From the NCBI GenBank assembly GCA_026936325.1, contig JAPTHN010000002.1:8060408-8124407 (forward strand): a stretch of DNA of 64,000 bases, written 5' to 3'. The notes under the pieces were generated by a model. That model saw only the letters and a list, made by a program, of their open reading frames with translations. It did not search any database and was not told the origin of the DNA. Numbering within the stretch: position 1 is the first letter of the stretch; every line of letters begins with the position of its first letter. This document shows positions 37,491 through 59,863 of this stretch, piece by piece. Source of the stretch: Platynereis dumerilii (lineage: Eukaryota; Annelida; Polychaeta; Phyllodocida; Nereididae). The position numbers and the translations under genes were made by a program.

Positions 37491-37639
37491 TCCAAATCAA
37501 CTTCTGCTATGGGAATCAAATTAGGAACAATATCACTGAATCACTCATCAAATCAACTTCTCATTTCAGAATCAAATCGGGGGCCGTAGCACCGAATCAC
37601 TGGTCCAATAAACTTCTCCAATAATAATTTAGGGTTCGT

Positions 37640-37817
37640 CCCAGGGCAAAAGGGAGCACATTTGAAGCGCTCTAATTAATACTCCCTACATGCAAATCCA
37701 TACGCTCCAAATACACTCCCTTGCAGGGAGTATATGCATTTTTGCAGTACAATTGGAGTACATTTGATTAATTTAAATTATTTGAGAGCTTCGAATGTGC
37801 TCCTTTTCGCACTGAGG
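37640..37817. mobile_element. ~178-bp TIR element related to the 61241-62184 insertion
   Basis: The left end CCCAGGGCAAAAGGGAGCAC and the inverted right end CCTCAGTGCGAAAAGGAGCA are imperfect inverted repeats. GAGCACATTTGAAGCGCTC, ATGCAAATCCATACGCT and CTTGCAGGGAGTA are shared in order with the element inside the LINE at 61241-62184. A 4-bp target (TCGT/ACGT, one mismatch) is possible. Confidence 0.7.
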
Positions 37818-38059
37818 TACGTAGCACCGCATCACTCATCAAATAAACTTCTCAGATCATGGGTATCAAATTTAGGGACCGAAACACCAAATTATTTGTA
37901 AAATCATCGTCTGCTATAGAAATCAGTAGCACCAAATCACTCTTCAAATCAACTTCTGCCACCGGAATCAAATTAGGGACCATAGATCACGCAATCACAT
38001 GTCAAACAAACTTCTCAAATGGGAATTAAATCAACTTCTCCAATTGGAACCAAATAAGG

Positions 38060-41000
38060 GATCCAATGTAGAGCAGGCAAAATCTCAAACCACTTGGTAA
38101 CCAAATTTGCATGCAAGTGACTTGAGGACTTCACAATAGCGAGCCTTCAAGAAAGAACACTTTTCCACTGCACAAATTTTGTCATCTATATCTCTGCATT
38201 AGACAGCAAAATCGCAGATGTATTTATAGATATCCTCTAATTAGGCTATTAGGGGTAAAATGGAGGCCGTTTTAGAACCTTTTCACAGCTCTGGAGGGCT
38301 GCGTGGCACTCCTAGGTGGCAGTAGCCATATAACGACATGACATTGCATATTAACTCCACTATTCAAATTCTGGACGACTGGTCGACCACACATCAATAT
38401 TTTCACATACATGAAAAAAATAATAAAATTCCAACAGATGAACACTGTATATGTATTGCACTTATAGCTTTAATATTGTGATTTTCATTGAAGATGATAC
38501 AGTACATGTATTTTAGATTGTCATAACTGTCAGTTGAAACAATTTAAACAATAGCAGACTTCACTTCTAATGTTAAACGACAAAACAAACACATTCGTTA
38601 TACACAAAAAACAAAAACTACACTAACGTTCTTGGATATTGGAATATTTAAGCAATAACTTCTGGATATTTTGATTTTCGTGATTCCAAATATTAACATA
38701 GATATAATTAGAACTGTTAGAATCACCATATAATAATTCAGACTCCTATTGTATTTTCAACATGTATATATTTCTATTTTTAATACTACATCTCAGACAA
38801 AGCTATAATTTATAAATATATAAGTTTTTCATAATAATGACATAACATTATTTTTATAATATTATTTAACTCCATACTAATTAATTTGTGTCACAATAAA
38901 ATATATAAAACTTCTTTTATCATACTGACCAACATTTTTTGTAATATATTGTTTTAGGCTACATAGTACATACCCTGGGTAGGTCTATCCATAATTCCAT
39001 ATTATCTAATATTAATAACTCTTCTTTTTAACGTAAACCTCACAAAATCAAATCTCACTTGTAAATCTAGTTTTCCGCACAACAAATATTGCCAGCTTCA
39101 ACTTAGCCTCTTATGCTTATCTGGCTCAGTAAGACTCAGGGCTACAACATATATGTTTTATGAAAATCTTCAAACAGTTTTAATTTCTGGAAGGAGTATT
39201 TGCTCATTAGACATTTTAAAATGAAGGTAGGACAAATACACTTCTGCACAGCATAATTCATAGAAATATAACAATATATAATTATCACAGTTGCATCAAT
39301 ATTGAAATAAATATGATAAAGGGAAACAATTTGCTGTAAATCTGCAAATAATCCATAGCAGTTCGCATGATATGACCTAAATTCATAGTCAATTAACTAT
39401 ATTTATATAGCATCAATTATAAGTAGCTTGAAAATAAAATAAGGATATATATATATTAAATAATAAATTAATTAGCTTAAAAAATTCCAGCACTGCTTTA
39501 AGAAATGCGTATATACATATGCTAAAAAAAAAAGACAAAATTAAAGCAGAGATGTGAATGTGACATAAAAATAGATTCTGGATTCTAATTTTCATGGTAA
39601 TGGCATACGAACAGCAACATGTTCAATCATTATTATGAAACATACACACAAACACATAATTATGTAGAAATTACACACGCAAATAAACGATTGCTCTATA
39701 GATTTACAAGAAGTAATCTTTGGTGAAAGTGAATTAAAACTTTGTTCTCGTAACATGACAATAACTATCATGTATTTTATATATTAGGCAAAAATATCCC
39801 AGTAAATATTTGCAAAATAAGTGCATTTAACCAGAAGCTGGTGTTTGGATAAGAGGTAAAATGTTTTGAAACAAGAGTAAGATAGATGCAAAACATACAT
39901 GTGAAATAAGTACAATATATAATAGTGTAATAAAACTGTAATATAATATCATAAAGTATTTTAACTAAAATATTGCACAACTAAATTGATACCTTTACAA
40001 TGAGATTAATACTTGTACATGTATTATAAATCATATACAGAACTTAACATAAACACATTTAATAAACTATAAAATAACCATAATTCTATGAAACAGATCT
40101 TAATAAACAGAAATAGAAAATATCAGAAGTTCTTCACAAGTGATATTTGATTGATTTGAAGAAAACAAAGAAACGAGATACTATTACTACCTCATCAGTT
40201 TTCGAACAGTTATTGCACAAAGAAATATTTTGGATACCCGGTATTTTAGGTGAGACATCATATTCAAAGAGTTATATCAGTAGAAATTGCAATATTCATG
40301 ACAATGTTTGTGTTTTCAAATTGCTATAATGTGACAACAATAGTTTTAGCCGAATGACATCACAATTTTCCCTCACTGGACATTATTTATCTCTAATCGC
40401 AATGATGTATTCAATTTGCAATTAGACGATGCCATGCTGACTTCAATAGAAGTATGTGTACACATTTTGCAAGACTTTTAGCAAACAGTAATTGAATTGA
40501 AATCAAAGAACTTCAAACAGCACAAAAAGTTTATGAATGATGGCGTACCTCAATGATCACATTTAAGAGCACATCTAAAACATCACAAATGCGCTTAGCG
40601 AATGATGTGCGATTAAAATTTCGGATGTAACATCACAAATAACTGCAGCTGACAGCTGACCAGGAGCATAGACAGCTATAGACGGACAAAATGTTCACAT
40701 CAGTAGCAAAATACAATCATCTAGCACTCTGTGAAACTTTACGCAATAAGATTATAAGTATATATATTTGTTTTTGTCTTAAGTTTGTTAAATATAGGAA
40801 GTTTCAGGGTCATTCCATGTCAATTTAAAATGACAGCAGACAATGATTGTGCAATAAACCATGTCGCCAATCATATGCTTCAAAACTAATTTTTGGTCTG
40901 CACAGCTAACTCCTGAGCAATAATACAATAAAAGCACAAAAATATCGACACATTTCGCATGGAATAATCCTGAATAGTTTGGTAGTTATACTCAATATTT

Positions 41001-42280
41001 TTTCATGTGTCACAATTTTCAATCTGTTGCTATGTAACATTTTCACATTCATTACATTATTTTACAATATATATATTTATTCTGCATAATGCAGAATGAT
41101 ATTTCGGTGCAGACATAGAATTCTGTACATATTGACATCCATTTAATGCAGATTGACCAATTTTAAATTATTAATGCAGTTGGATGCATTTTGATGCAAT
41201 TCCCGTCACTTGGAAGCAGTTAATACTTCACATTATCTTCATAATGCACTTCATGATTCGGACTTGTTCTTCAATTTGTTCACCCCTGAAACAAACAATT
41301 ATAGAAAAATAAAACCGCTTTCCTTAAAGAATCAACGTGATATTCGAATAATGAAAATTCCCAAAAATGCCGCCCGAAATTTGATAATTTCATTAAGAAA
41401 TATATCTATTTTTTATTGCACACAGATCTTGGCCTTTCAAAAAGTTATATTAGAAAGTTACGAGACATAAATTTATATTAAAATTTCTTGAAAGAAACAA
41501 TATGGTAAAATGATTATACATCTTCAACACACATGACTAAATTCATTAGAAAGACTATTAAAGTAATTTCATTCTTAAACCAAGTACAGGATACTGATGG
41601 TGTATATTTTTTTGACATGAAAATAAATTAAAGTTTATGAATGTTTGATGTTCACACAAACATATTAAAAACAATTTAAGCTTATGTGTAGATTATCTAG
41701 GTCAGTATTTGTGCAGTTCAATGCATTTACCACAGGAGATAGTGTACAAATTATAATGACTATTTTCAATATTTTCATTCCTGGCATTGCCTGGGATACT
41801 CCTTAGCATATTCCACGCCTCTGATAATCACTTGTGAGTCAAGGAACTCATCAACCCAGCAATGGAGCCAAGAAGGTATTGACAAATAAATATTAGAATT
41901 TGTATCTCCTGCGCTATAATGGTAAATTCATTGATCAAGCAAACTTACCTGTGAGATTGCGATACAGGTAATACTTACATCTAGAGTGTCACATTCTTAC
42001 AGAAACAAAGGCAAGTGCAGATTGCTAGATCTTGCTAGCTAAAGAAATATGAAACTAAAATCTAACAATGAATTAACATGCAATTACGATCAAGACAGTA
42101 ATTATAAGCCATGCTTAACTGGAGACTTAGAAAAGCGCTTCTACACGTCAACAACACCTGCGTGTACATGCCGATTGCCCATAATCAGTTGACTTGGTCG
42201 GTATAAACATGCATCAAAACTCCATTGAACTCAGTTGTGTCTGTGAAAATGTGTGAAGCACACTGAAGACGTTGAAATAG
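38060..42280. other. AT-rich intergenic stretch, no gene seen
   Basis: Very AT-rich with no exon-like frames or recognisable RNA genes on either strand. Short open frames here have low-complexity composition. Confidence 0.5.
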
Positions 42281-42284
42281 ATAT

Positions 42285-42480
42285 GGTAAGTGCAGCCCTC
42301 TCAGCCCAGTTCTGTGCGCTCACGAGGGTTGATTGATGAGATGGGAGAGAGAGCAGGAGTCCTCAACATCTTACACGATGTGAGAGATCTTTTACCTGCT
42401 CAACACAGATACAAGGGGTCGCCAATTTAACGTCTCATTCGAACGACATCCAGTTGGGATTTTGCACATGAAGGTCCACT
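42285..42480 (-). mobile_element. SINE-like repeat, minus copy
   Basis: The reverse complement has AACTGGATGTCGTTCGAATG, TTAAATTGGCGACCCCTTGT, GTAAAAGATCTCTCACAT, CTCTCTCTCCCATCTCATCA and GAGGGCTGCACTTACCATAT. The same string of landmarks is found at 55925-56120 in + orientation. The tRNA-like head is not visible, so both may be 5'-truncated. Confidence 0.7.
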
Positions 42481-42489
42481 GAAAATTTT

Positions 42490-43620
42490 GGGTTCCTGAC
42501 CTACGGTTTGTAAGTGTAAATAAGAAAGCACGGCATAGTGTTGACAAAGTAGCAATATAATTGTAGCATCTGACATTCTGAAACAATGTAGCATTGATGC
42601 TACAAAGTATCATTATGACTGTATGAGGTAGTGGGCATCAGTGGTGTATATTATGCCATATTGGATTGAATTATTATTGAGTTGTCCACACTTGAATTTG
42701 TCTCCAACTCCTGGCACCACTTGTCGAATGTTCCAGAGATACCAATAATGCAGCAACAAAGCGTTTTAAAATACCCAGAAATTCAAGGGCAAGATAGAGC
42801 TCATGGATTCCTGAATTTAAATAATCAACTTCCTTTCGCTTCATCTTTTTCACAGAGAATAGCGAACGCATAGCGAGAGAAGTCTTCCTTTGTTTTAAGT
42901 AATTTTTCCAGTCACCAGCTTTCACAGCGTTGATGTTGAGATTTTAAGTGTACGAAAAAAAGTCAAATGTGTAGGCCTGAGCCCTTAAAATATTGAAACA
43001 CAAAAATCACTTTCACTGCACATATCGTCATAATGCACAAATACACTTCATGCAAAAACAAACAAATTCAAGCATAAGAACAACTTGCAGAAATGGCAAA
43101 GCACATCCAGGCACTGCGTATACTAATACATCCCTGCAACTATTGCCAGTCAGCCAAGAGCTCCACTATTTGGCAACATCAAGGACACGACACAACGATA
43201 TATGACAATATATTTTGCAAAATCAAATTTGGCAAGCTCATTGTATAAAGATGTGACTTCAACTGACTTCCAAACAAAATTATTACTGAAACCAGGTTTG
43301 TTTATGAAACATTTTGTTGTAATATTAATGTATCTCTGTATCAGATACTTGAAAGTGAATATTTATTTTTTCAGGAAAGTTAAATTTCAATGTAAGCTCA
43401 CATCTCCAGTACGAGAGCACAAGTTCAGATTTCACAAACATATACCGGCAGTTTGTGTAAGCTAGGTGGCAAAAATTGGCGCAAAGCGACCAAAATAATA
43501 ATAATGAAATAATGAAAAAGGATGGCTACACATATATTACAGGACTACTATGACACGATGTACACACAGACAACTACTTGAAAAAGGAGGAGTACCCTGT
43601 TTGCAACAGCCTAAACAAGA
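42490..43620. other. Intergenic or 3' intron stretch, no gene seen
   Basis: AT-rich sequence without exon-like features. It follows the possible alternative last exon of copy 2 in the direction of transcription. Confidence 0.4.
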
Positions 43621-43629
43621 GGACGGTCT

Positions 43630-43796
43630 TCATTTCTGGGATGTGTAGCCGGAGCGATTGGGAAAAATGCCTCGGAATTTTGGCATGGAGTTGGCAAGGG
43701 AGCGGAATGTGTCTAAAGAAGCCTGTCGGACATTGATGAATTTCTGGCGGAAGGCTACGGCAGATTTGTGTTTACGGCCCAGTTCATCTTCATCAT
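43630..43796 (-). CDS. Candidate alternative last exon of copy 2
   Basis: On the minus strand an AACTCAG acceptor is followed by ATGATGAAGATGAACTGGGC. In the phase-1 frame this gives DDEDELGRKHKSAVAFRQKF and ends GIFPNRSGYTSQK then TGA. A strong donor (AACG/GTAAGA, cut after 46547) lies inside the terminal exon of copy 2 in phase 1, so joining the two keeps the frame. The resulting DDEDELGRK recalls DDEDPDGKRAR in the tail of copy 1. It could instead be the last exon of a separate unseen gene. Composition and codon use look coding, unlike the surroundings. Confidence 0.6.
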
Positions 43797-43869
43797 CTGA
43801 GTTGAGTACCCCCGCAGCAGCAGCAAAGAACAAGGAGACAAACGCAAAACAGACAGAACATTAGTACAT

Positions 43870-46280
43870 TAGTCTATCAATAAGTAACAGGCAACTTTAT
43901 GACATGAGGAGGATGAGTGAGATGAGTAACACAACTTGATGGGTCAGCCGAGCCAGGGCTTTTGCCTTCAGGGATGAGAGTTCACATCCAATATTTCGAA
44001 TTCATGAAATTTTTAAGTAATATAAATTCTCAATTATTACATTTGTTGAACCATTACTGGCCTCAGGGATAAATCACAAAGGAATTATTTTATATTTTTT
44101 GGCTCTAATCCCTGATCTGTTAATGGAAGCATGCCAAATCGAACTGAACATGACAAGACCTCATGATAGGAGGCAGCACTGTCAGTGTTGCCTGAAGCAT
44201 TAGTGAAACAAAAGTGAAAAGGAAAAAGAACTGACAATAATCCTTTGCCCTAAAGTATTGAGGAGAGTCAGTGGTTACTTCACACTAGATTGTGTTTTAG
44301 CTATATCAGTACACCATACTGACTGAATGAGTCATTTGGTAGGAAATGATTTCCCATTGGAAAACAGAGAGCTAAGCTTTAAAATTAGTCTTTAATGTAA
44401 GGATACAAGTCATAAAACAACAAAATAAAGATTAACAAGTAGTTTAGAAAAATAAATGATAAATAATAAGATTTCTTTGTTTTCATTTAATTTCTTCACT
44501 TCAATAAAACAAATAATTGCCATGAAAACATACAAAATATAGGAACAATTTGTAGCAAAACTGAATGGATCACAACTCAGATTACTAGTTTACAATTATA
44601 TCACTTTGCAACACTGTTGATAACCTCACAACCGGAAGAAATTCCATCACATTACCTTTGATTAAAGTATCTTGTATTTGGCACAAGTCATTTAACAACA
44701 TTTCTCAATTTAATTATCGATAGAGTAATTCTTAAAAGATTGAGAACTAACAGCACCTGCAAATGGTCATGGCAAAATGGATATTGTCGGCCTACTGCCT
44801 TTAAAGTTGAACATTATCCACCAATCATTATATTCAATACAATACTTTCAGGTTAAAAGTTTCAGCTAACATTTAATTAGATTATCCACTATCCAGTGCT
44901 TAAATTACAAAATTAAGATAACCATTTTTTGTGAAAAAAAGGTGATCAGATATCATCATATTGCCAGTTTTGTACTCTATGTGTACATGTAAAGCCGTAG
45001 AATATAAAGCTTGTTGGTAAAGTCAACTTAAATCAATATAGCTAAACGGTATAGCAGAAAGGCACTAATTTCCCATTAAAGCATGTCAAATATTGATGAA
45101 TGATTGTACAATGCCTATCAATCATGAGGCACATATGCTAGATAAAAGCACAACTGCATATTCATGACATAGCTGCCCCAAGTTCAAAGCATGGGCTAGA
45201 AGACAATGATAAATAACTAAAATAACTAAAGAACTTTTCAATGTAATAATAACAATCAAGGCACATATATATATATATTATATAATGACAACAAAAAATA
45301 TATGGTGATACTAATTATGCAATCAATAGAGTATTAAACAAATGAAATATAGCAGTCATCGGCAAAGTACCTACTCAAAGTGGCAGTACGTACTTTTTCA
45401 TATTAATTGAAAATATATATATGTTTATAATACGAAATGTAGAGATAACACAGTATCGAGCATTATAACTTCTCGAGTTCAAAAAATATTCACCAAGGAA
45501 GGAAAAAATTCTTGGTCATAAATAATAGCTCTTGTCCAGGCAGTGCTCATTTATTTCATCCCAACAATTGGAATTTGGGTGAGGAAGACCTGTCTCATAT
45601 TCCTAAGCTTAGTGCTTAATTGTCTCATTACTAATTGCAACAAGATGTATTCTGTTTCCTACTTCCACAAAAACAGGTGACAAGAGCTGAGCAAGACTGT
45701 ACAAAGTTATTCTTCAAAGTAGATTCTCTTACGGGAAAATTGACGAAAGTTTTGTGACAATTTGACGATTTCGCATCGTCTTCATCAGCGATTTTGCTGA
45801 TTCTCATAAGTCGCATGACGGCTCAGCCCCACAGCACAATCACTGATGAAGAAGAGGCGAACTAATCGATATATAATATGAAACTTTCATTAAATCTCCC
45901 TAAGGTAAAATTCATCATACTAAGTATTCTTGATTGTTTTTTTTGCATCATTCTCAACGCAGAAAATTATAAAAATTACAATTGAGAGACCGCTTGCTCT
46001 ATGGTTAATTCCAATAGATACCAAAGTTAGAGAAGAAACAAAATTTCATTTTGTTCCTATTGTGAGTTAGCTTATCAACTGAGCACTTAACAAAGGTATT
46101 TTAAGCACTATTAAGAGCCTTACTCGCGACTAACACCGGAACACAACTTAAAACAGTTGTAGACATCATGATATTATATCAATTTGTGAATTTACAGTAA
46201 CATTAACTAAACTTAAAACTAAAGATTTTATTTCAAGACTCGCTTGAGGATTACGTACCACTTGGGAGAGTAAAGCAGCA
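43870..46280. other. AT-rich stretch, probable intron or 3' flank of copy 2
   Basis: No exon-like frames. If the alternative exon at 43630-43796 is used, this is the last intron of copy 2; otherwise it is intergenic. Confidence 0.4.
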
Positions 46281-46290
46281 CAATTAGAAG

Positions 46291-46447
46291 ATCGGCTCAA
46301 ATTAAGAATCCAACAAGTAGTGACCTCCCCCAACTGAATAAATGGCAGGATTGGTTGAAAAGGCGTGAACAACTGTGAATAAGTCAATCCTGTGGCTCAT
46401 TCAGTCCAGGGAGGTCACTAATAGTTGGATACTTAACTTGAGCCGAT
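46291..46447. mobile_element. 157-bp inverted-repeat element downstream of copy 2 stop
   Basis: ATCGGCTCAAATTAAGAATC and TACTTAACTTGAGCCGAT form inverted ends, and TAGTGACCTCCC pairs with GGGAGGTCACTA further in. It would fold into a stable hairpin in the 3' untranslated region of copy 2 if transcription passes it. Confidence 0.65.
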
Positions 46448-46481
46448 ACGTCAACTGTTTTGTGACGCCTCACCTGCATGA

Positions 46482-56471
<9,990 letters not shown>

Positions 56472-56539
56472 TTAATAACAATCTTATATCACCAAACGGC
56501 ATACATGTACTAGCTTCCTCCATTAGTTTCACGACTCAA

Positions 56540-57450
56540 AACTAAGGGAGTGCTGTGCAAGATAAAGCATCTACGTAAGTGCATGATATTGCATTTAAAC
56601 AGCTGTGCTAGATAATAAGCTTGATACTGCATCTACACAACTGCAAGATAAAGCATCCACACAAGTGCAAGAAATTTTGCATGTAGACAACTGTGCAAGA
56701 TAGCACATCTACACAACTGCAAGATATTGCATGTAGACAACTGTGCAAGATATTGCATGTAGACAACTGTGCAAGATATTGCATGTAGACAACTGTGCAA
56801 GATAGTGCATCCATATGCATGATACACACCAAGTGCTGCAAGATATTGCATGTAGACAACTGTGCTAGATAATAAGCTACATACTGCATCTGCACAAATG
56901 CAAAGTAAAGCGTCTACACAAGTACAAGATATTGCATGTAGACAACTGTCCAAGATAAAGCATCTACATAAGTGCAGGATGTAGCATGTAGACAGATGTG
57001 CAAGATAATGCATCCACACAAGTGCAAGATATTGCATGTAGACAACAGTGCATGATAACGCATCTATACAACTGCAAGATATAGCATGTAGACAACTGTG
57101 CAAGATAACGCTTCTATACAACTGCAAGATATAGCATGTAGACAACTGCGCAAGATAACGCATCTATACAACTGCAAGATATAGCATGTAGACAACTTTG
57201 CAAGATAATGCATCTACACAACTGCAAGATATTGCATGTAGACAACAGTGCAAGATAAAGCATCTACACAAGTGCAAGACATTGCATGAAGACAACTGCG
57301 AAAGGTAATGCTCAGGTCTGCAGTCCTGCACAAATGCAAGATTTTGTATGCAGACATAGTTCTGTGCAAGATAACGCCTCTACACAACTGCAAGATTTTG
57401 CATGTACACTAGCGATGTGCAAGATAATGCATGTACAGTGTACACTAGTG
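56540..57450. repeat. 50-bp minisatellite built of two 25-bp halves
   Basis: ACTGCAAGATATAGCATGTA and GACAACTGTGCAAGATAACG alternate; the phase repeats every 50 bp at 57071, 57121 and 57171. About 17 units lie upstream of the first recognised exon of copy 2. Long open frames rich in C, L and H on the minus strand are by-products. Confidence 0.9.
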
Positions 57451-57780
57451 CACCAGCTAAATATGCCAGATTTTGCAATATATATGGCTTATCTCAAAGG
57501 CTGATAAGATGCACATGAAATTGTGTCAGTTGAGTACCAATCCATTCACTCAACAGCATTCAAGGACCATCAAAAGATTTAGTTATTTACATCATATCAA
57601 TAAATTCATTGTTTTACGTTTAACAAAAGTGGTAGGACTCCTCATTAGGCCCACCGTCTTTTCTGTATTAAAAGCACACCTCTTGATAAAAGCTACCCTC
57701 CTCAATAAAGAACCAATTTTAATGAAAATTCCCTCAAAATATGACTTTATGCAAAATTTTTTAATAAAAAAAAGTTTGTT

Positions 57781-58155
57781 CCTCCATGGCCTAATGGTTA
57801 AGAGTGCTTGTTTGCGCAACCACTGGCTCTGAGGGCATGGGTTAAAATCTCACCCAGGAACTCAATCAAGTCCGAGCTCATGGGGCATTAAATGGCGGCG
57901 GGTTGTATCCAGTGTTCTGTGCTGGGCAACTGAAAGACCCTGCGCATCCTTGAATTAATGGGGTATACACATGTGTCAGACTCCCAGTCTTCTCATCAAT
58001 TATCATCATACGGCGATCACCAACACTGGAGGGTGCTACGGAATGGGAACCTTGGGTAATGTTCCTGTATCCTGTGCCCATGGACGCTGCTCAGTGGCTG
58101 CCCTAAACAGGCTCACCACAAATTTCAGGTTTCCCTCTCCAAGGGACCAATGACA
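57781..58155 (+). mobile_element. tRNA-derived SINE with intact-looking promoter boxes
   Basis: TGGCCTAATGGTTAAGAGTG is a good A box, and GGGTTAAAATCTC 45 bases later is a B box. The body shares TTAAATGGCGGCGGGTTGTA, GTGCTGGGCAACTGAAAGA and a CTCATCAAT stretch with the copies at 42285-42480 and 55925-56120, suggesting one family with different states of truncation. Confidence 0.75.
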
Positions 58156-58159
58156 TACA

Positions 58160-59860
58160 ATGCAAAAAAATATCAATCGCCCATCTCATCATCACATCTG
58201 CACACTGGGCGCCTAATGCAAACAATAGGGTATCTCATTTAGAACATGACTTGAATTTTCTTTCTTTTTAAGTTTTATTGCTGATAAATAGATTACTTCT
58301 GCAATGCCTTCAGTGAGTGAGTCTGACACACCCCCACAGCTGGCCAAAAGCTGCCAAAGAACAACCATCACAAAATAGTCCTCTTCAAGGGATTCACAAT
58401 ACTAGGTGTTGCGTCTCAGTGGTCTGCCGAATTAACACTTTTTAAGAAAATGTTTGAAAACATTTTTAAGTTGACAGCGATACCGATTGCTGATCAACCA
58501 AGATGCTTGTTAGTCAAGGCGATGGGTGCAACATAGTGTAAGAATCGCTCGCAGAGTGAGGAAAGCATGAAACTTGGCACAAATGTTAAGAAGGACCCAC
58601 TCTACCTTTTGGGCCGGGGAGCCATCTTGAGATTTGTGTTGTTCCCTCCACCATCTTGAATTTCAAAATGGCCCCCATTCTGAACCTATTTTCATCCATA
58701 TCTCAGAAACTATGATAGCTAGGGAGATGATCTCAGTGGCAATCCCTTTCATATCACACCCAGAATTCATATTAAGTACTTTGAAAGTGGGTGAATTGAC
58801 ATTCTAGATGTGTGGACAGGTCACAGAATGTACATACAAACTGACTGAAAGTGACCACTAACCAGTTATATACCACATCATTGGAATTGCTCCAGAAAAA
58901 TCAAACAAACCACGTTAACCTAGAAATAATGAACAAACCACTTATGGCCAATTTGCCCCACAATCTAGCTTAGTAATTGTACAATAGAGTGAACGGTATT
59001 TACTGAATGTATGTGAGCTATCAGCATGGACCTGCATTGTCCATAATTCCATAGTAAGTTAGCAACAGTTACAGTCAGAAAGACGGTTTAAAGTAATCAT
59101 CCTTAGATTCCTTACATTAGCACTCGCAGAATCACTTTCTTGACCTTCAGTCATTTTTTTGTTAATTTCTCAAATGATGATCAAAATAACGAAGTCGAAA
59201 CGTCTATTGAAAATCAGTTTAAAAAAATTCCTTAATGATATCAATAACCAGAAGTACTTGGATTCATGGAGTAAGTTGAACAATTTTGATAAATGTCAGG
59301 CAAGGAAATTGCAAAGGATGGATGGATGGATGATTGGGGTTTTTGTTCTGTATTTATACACTTCAATGGCTGGCTACTAAAAGCAGGAGAAAGAAAGAGC
59401 AACGAGGAAAAGGGCGATGCGTTGTATACCTCTGCAGCACCTTATTGGGCTATAACTAGTATAAGAGGCAAAAGATTAAATTGCATTGGAAAAATTTGGT
59501 AACTTGAGGTCAAAGCTGCTCTTGACCAAGTTTTTTCTTGCTCTTTGGGCGATGTGTTTGTTGCCCAGTGGGGGCAACCCCATGGTGGGTAAAATACATG
59601 CCTCAATGCTCATCTAATTTATCGCAAGTATTCTTACAGTAGATGGTATGCCATTGGTATGGTCATACTATTATTTCTCAACATGATGCATTGAGCAATT
59701 CACATTTTTCACAAAATGGTAAATTCACCAACGAAAGTCTTTTTTTAGACTGGCTCAAGCATGACGAAAGTTTAAGGTGGAACCTGAAGTCCGCAGTCAA
59801 GATTGAAAAACTAGATAACAATCAAGCAGGCATTGCAACCCTGTCTCAGAAATCAGTAAC
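58160..59860. other. Upstream stretch of copy 2, no gene seen
   Basis: No match to the missing first exon was found. CCATCTTGA occurs twice near 58622 and 58651. A GGATGGATGGATGATTGG tract at about 59317 may be the tail of a SINE of the 4428-4660 family. Confidence 0.4.
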
Positions 59861-59863
59861 TCA

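Larger units (their letters stand above)
36255..38060. repeat. ~54-bp degenerate repeat GTAGCACCGAATCACTCGTC
   Basis: Units of the form GTAGCACCGAATCACTCGTC, AAATCAACTTCTCCAATGG, AATCAAATTAGGGACC recur at about 36300-36440, 36670-36960 and 37480-38060, broken by the second TGACATCA block and by two TIR insertions. Confidence 0.85.

Noticed and set aside
32704-38325. GCCACCTAGGAGT at about 32705 and its inverse at about 38311 as ends of one large element
   Set aside because: Only 13 bp match, flanks do not pair and no target duplication was found.
56608-57163. Cys/Leu/His-rich 176-residue open frame on the minus strand
   Set aside because: It lies entirely within the 50-bp minisatellite and has no gene-like features.
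57781-57855. A functional tRNA gene
   Set aside because: A and B boxes are present but the acceptor stem does not pair and the downstream body is shared with other SINE copies.
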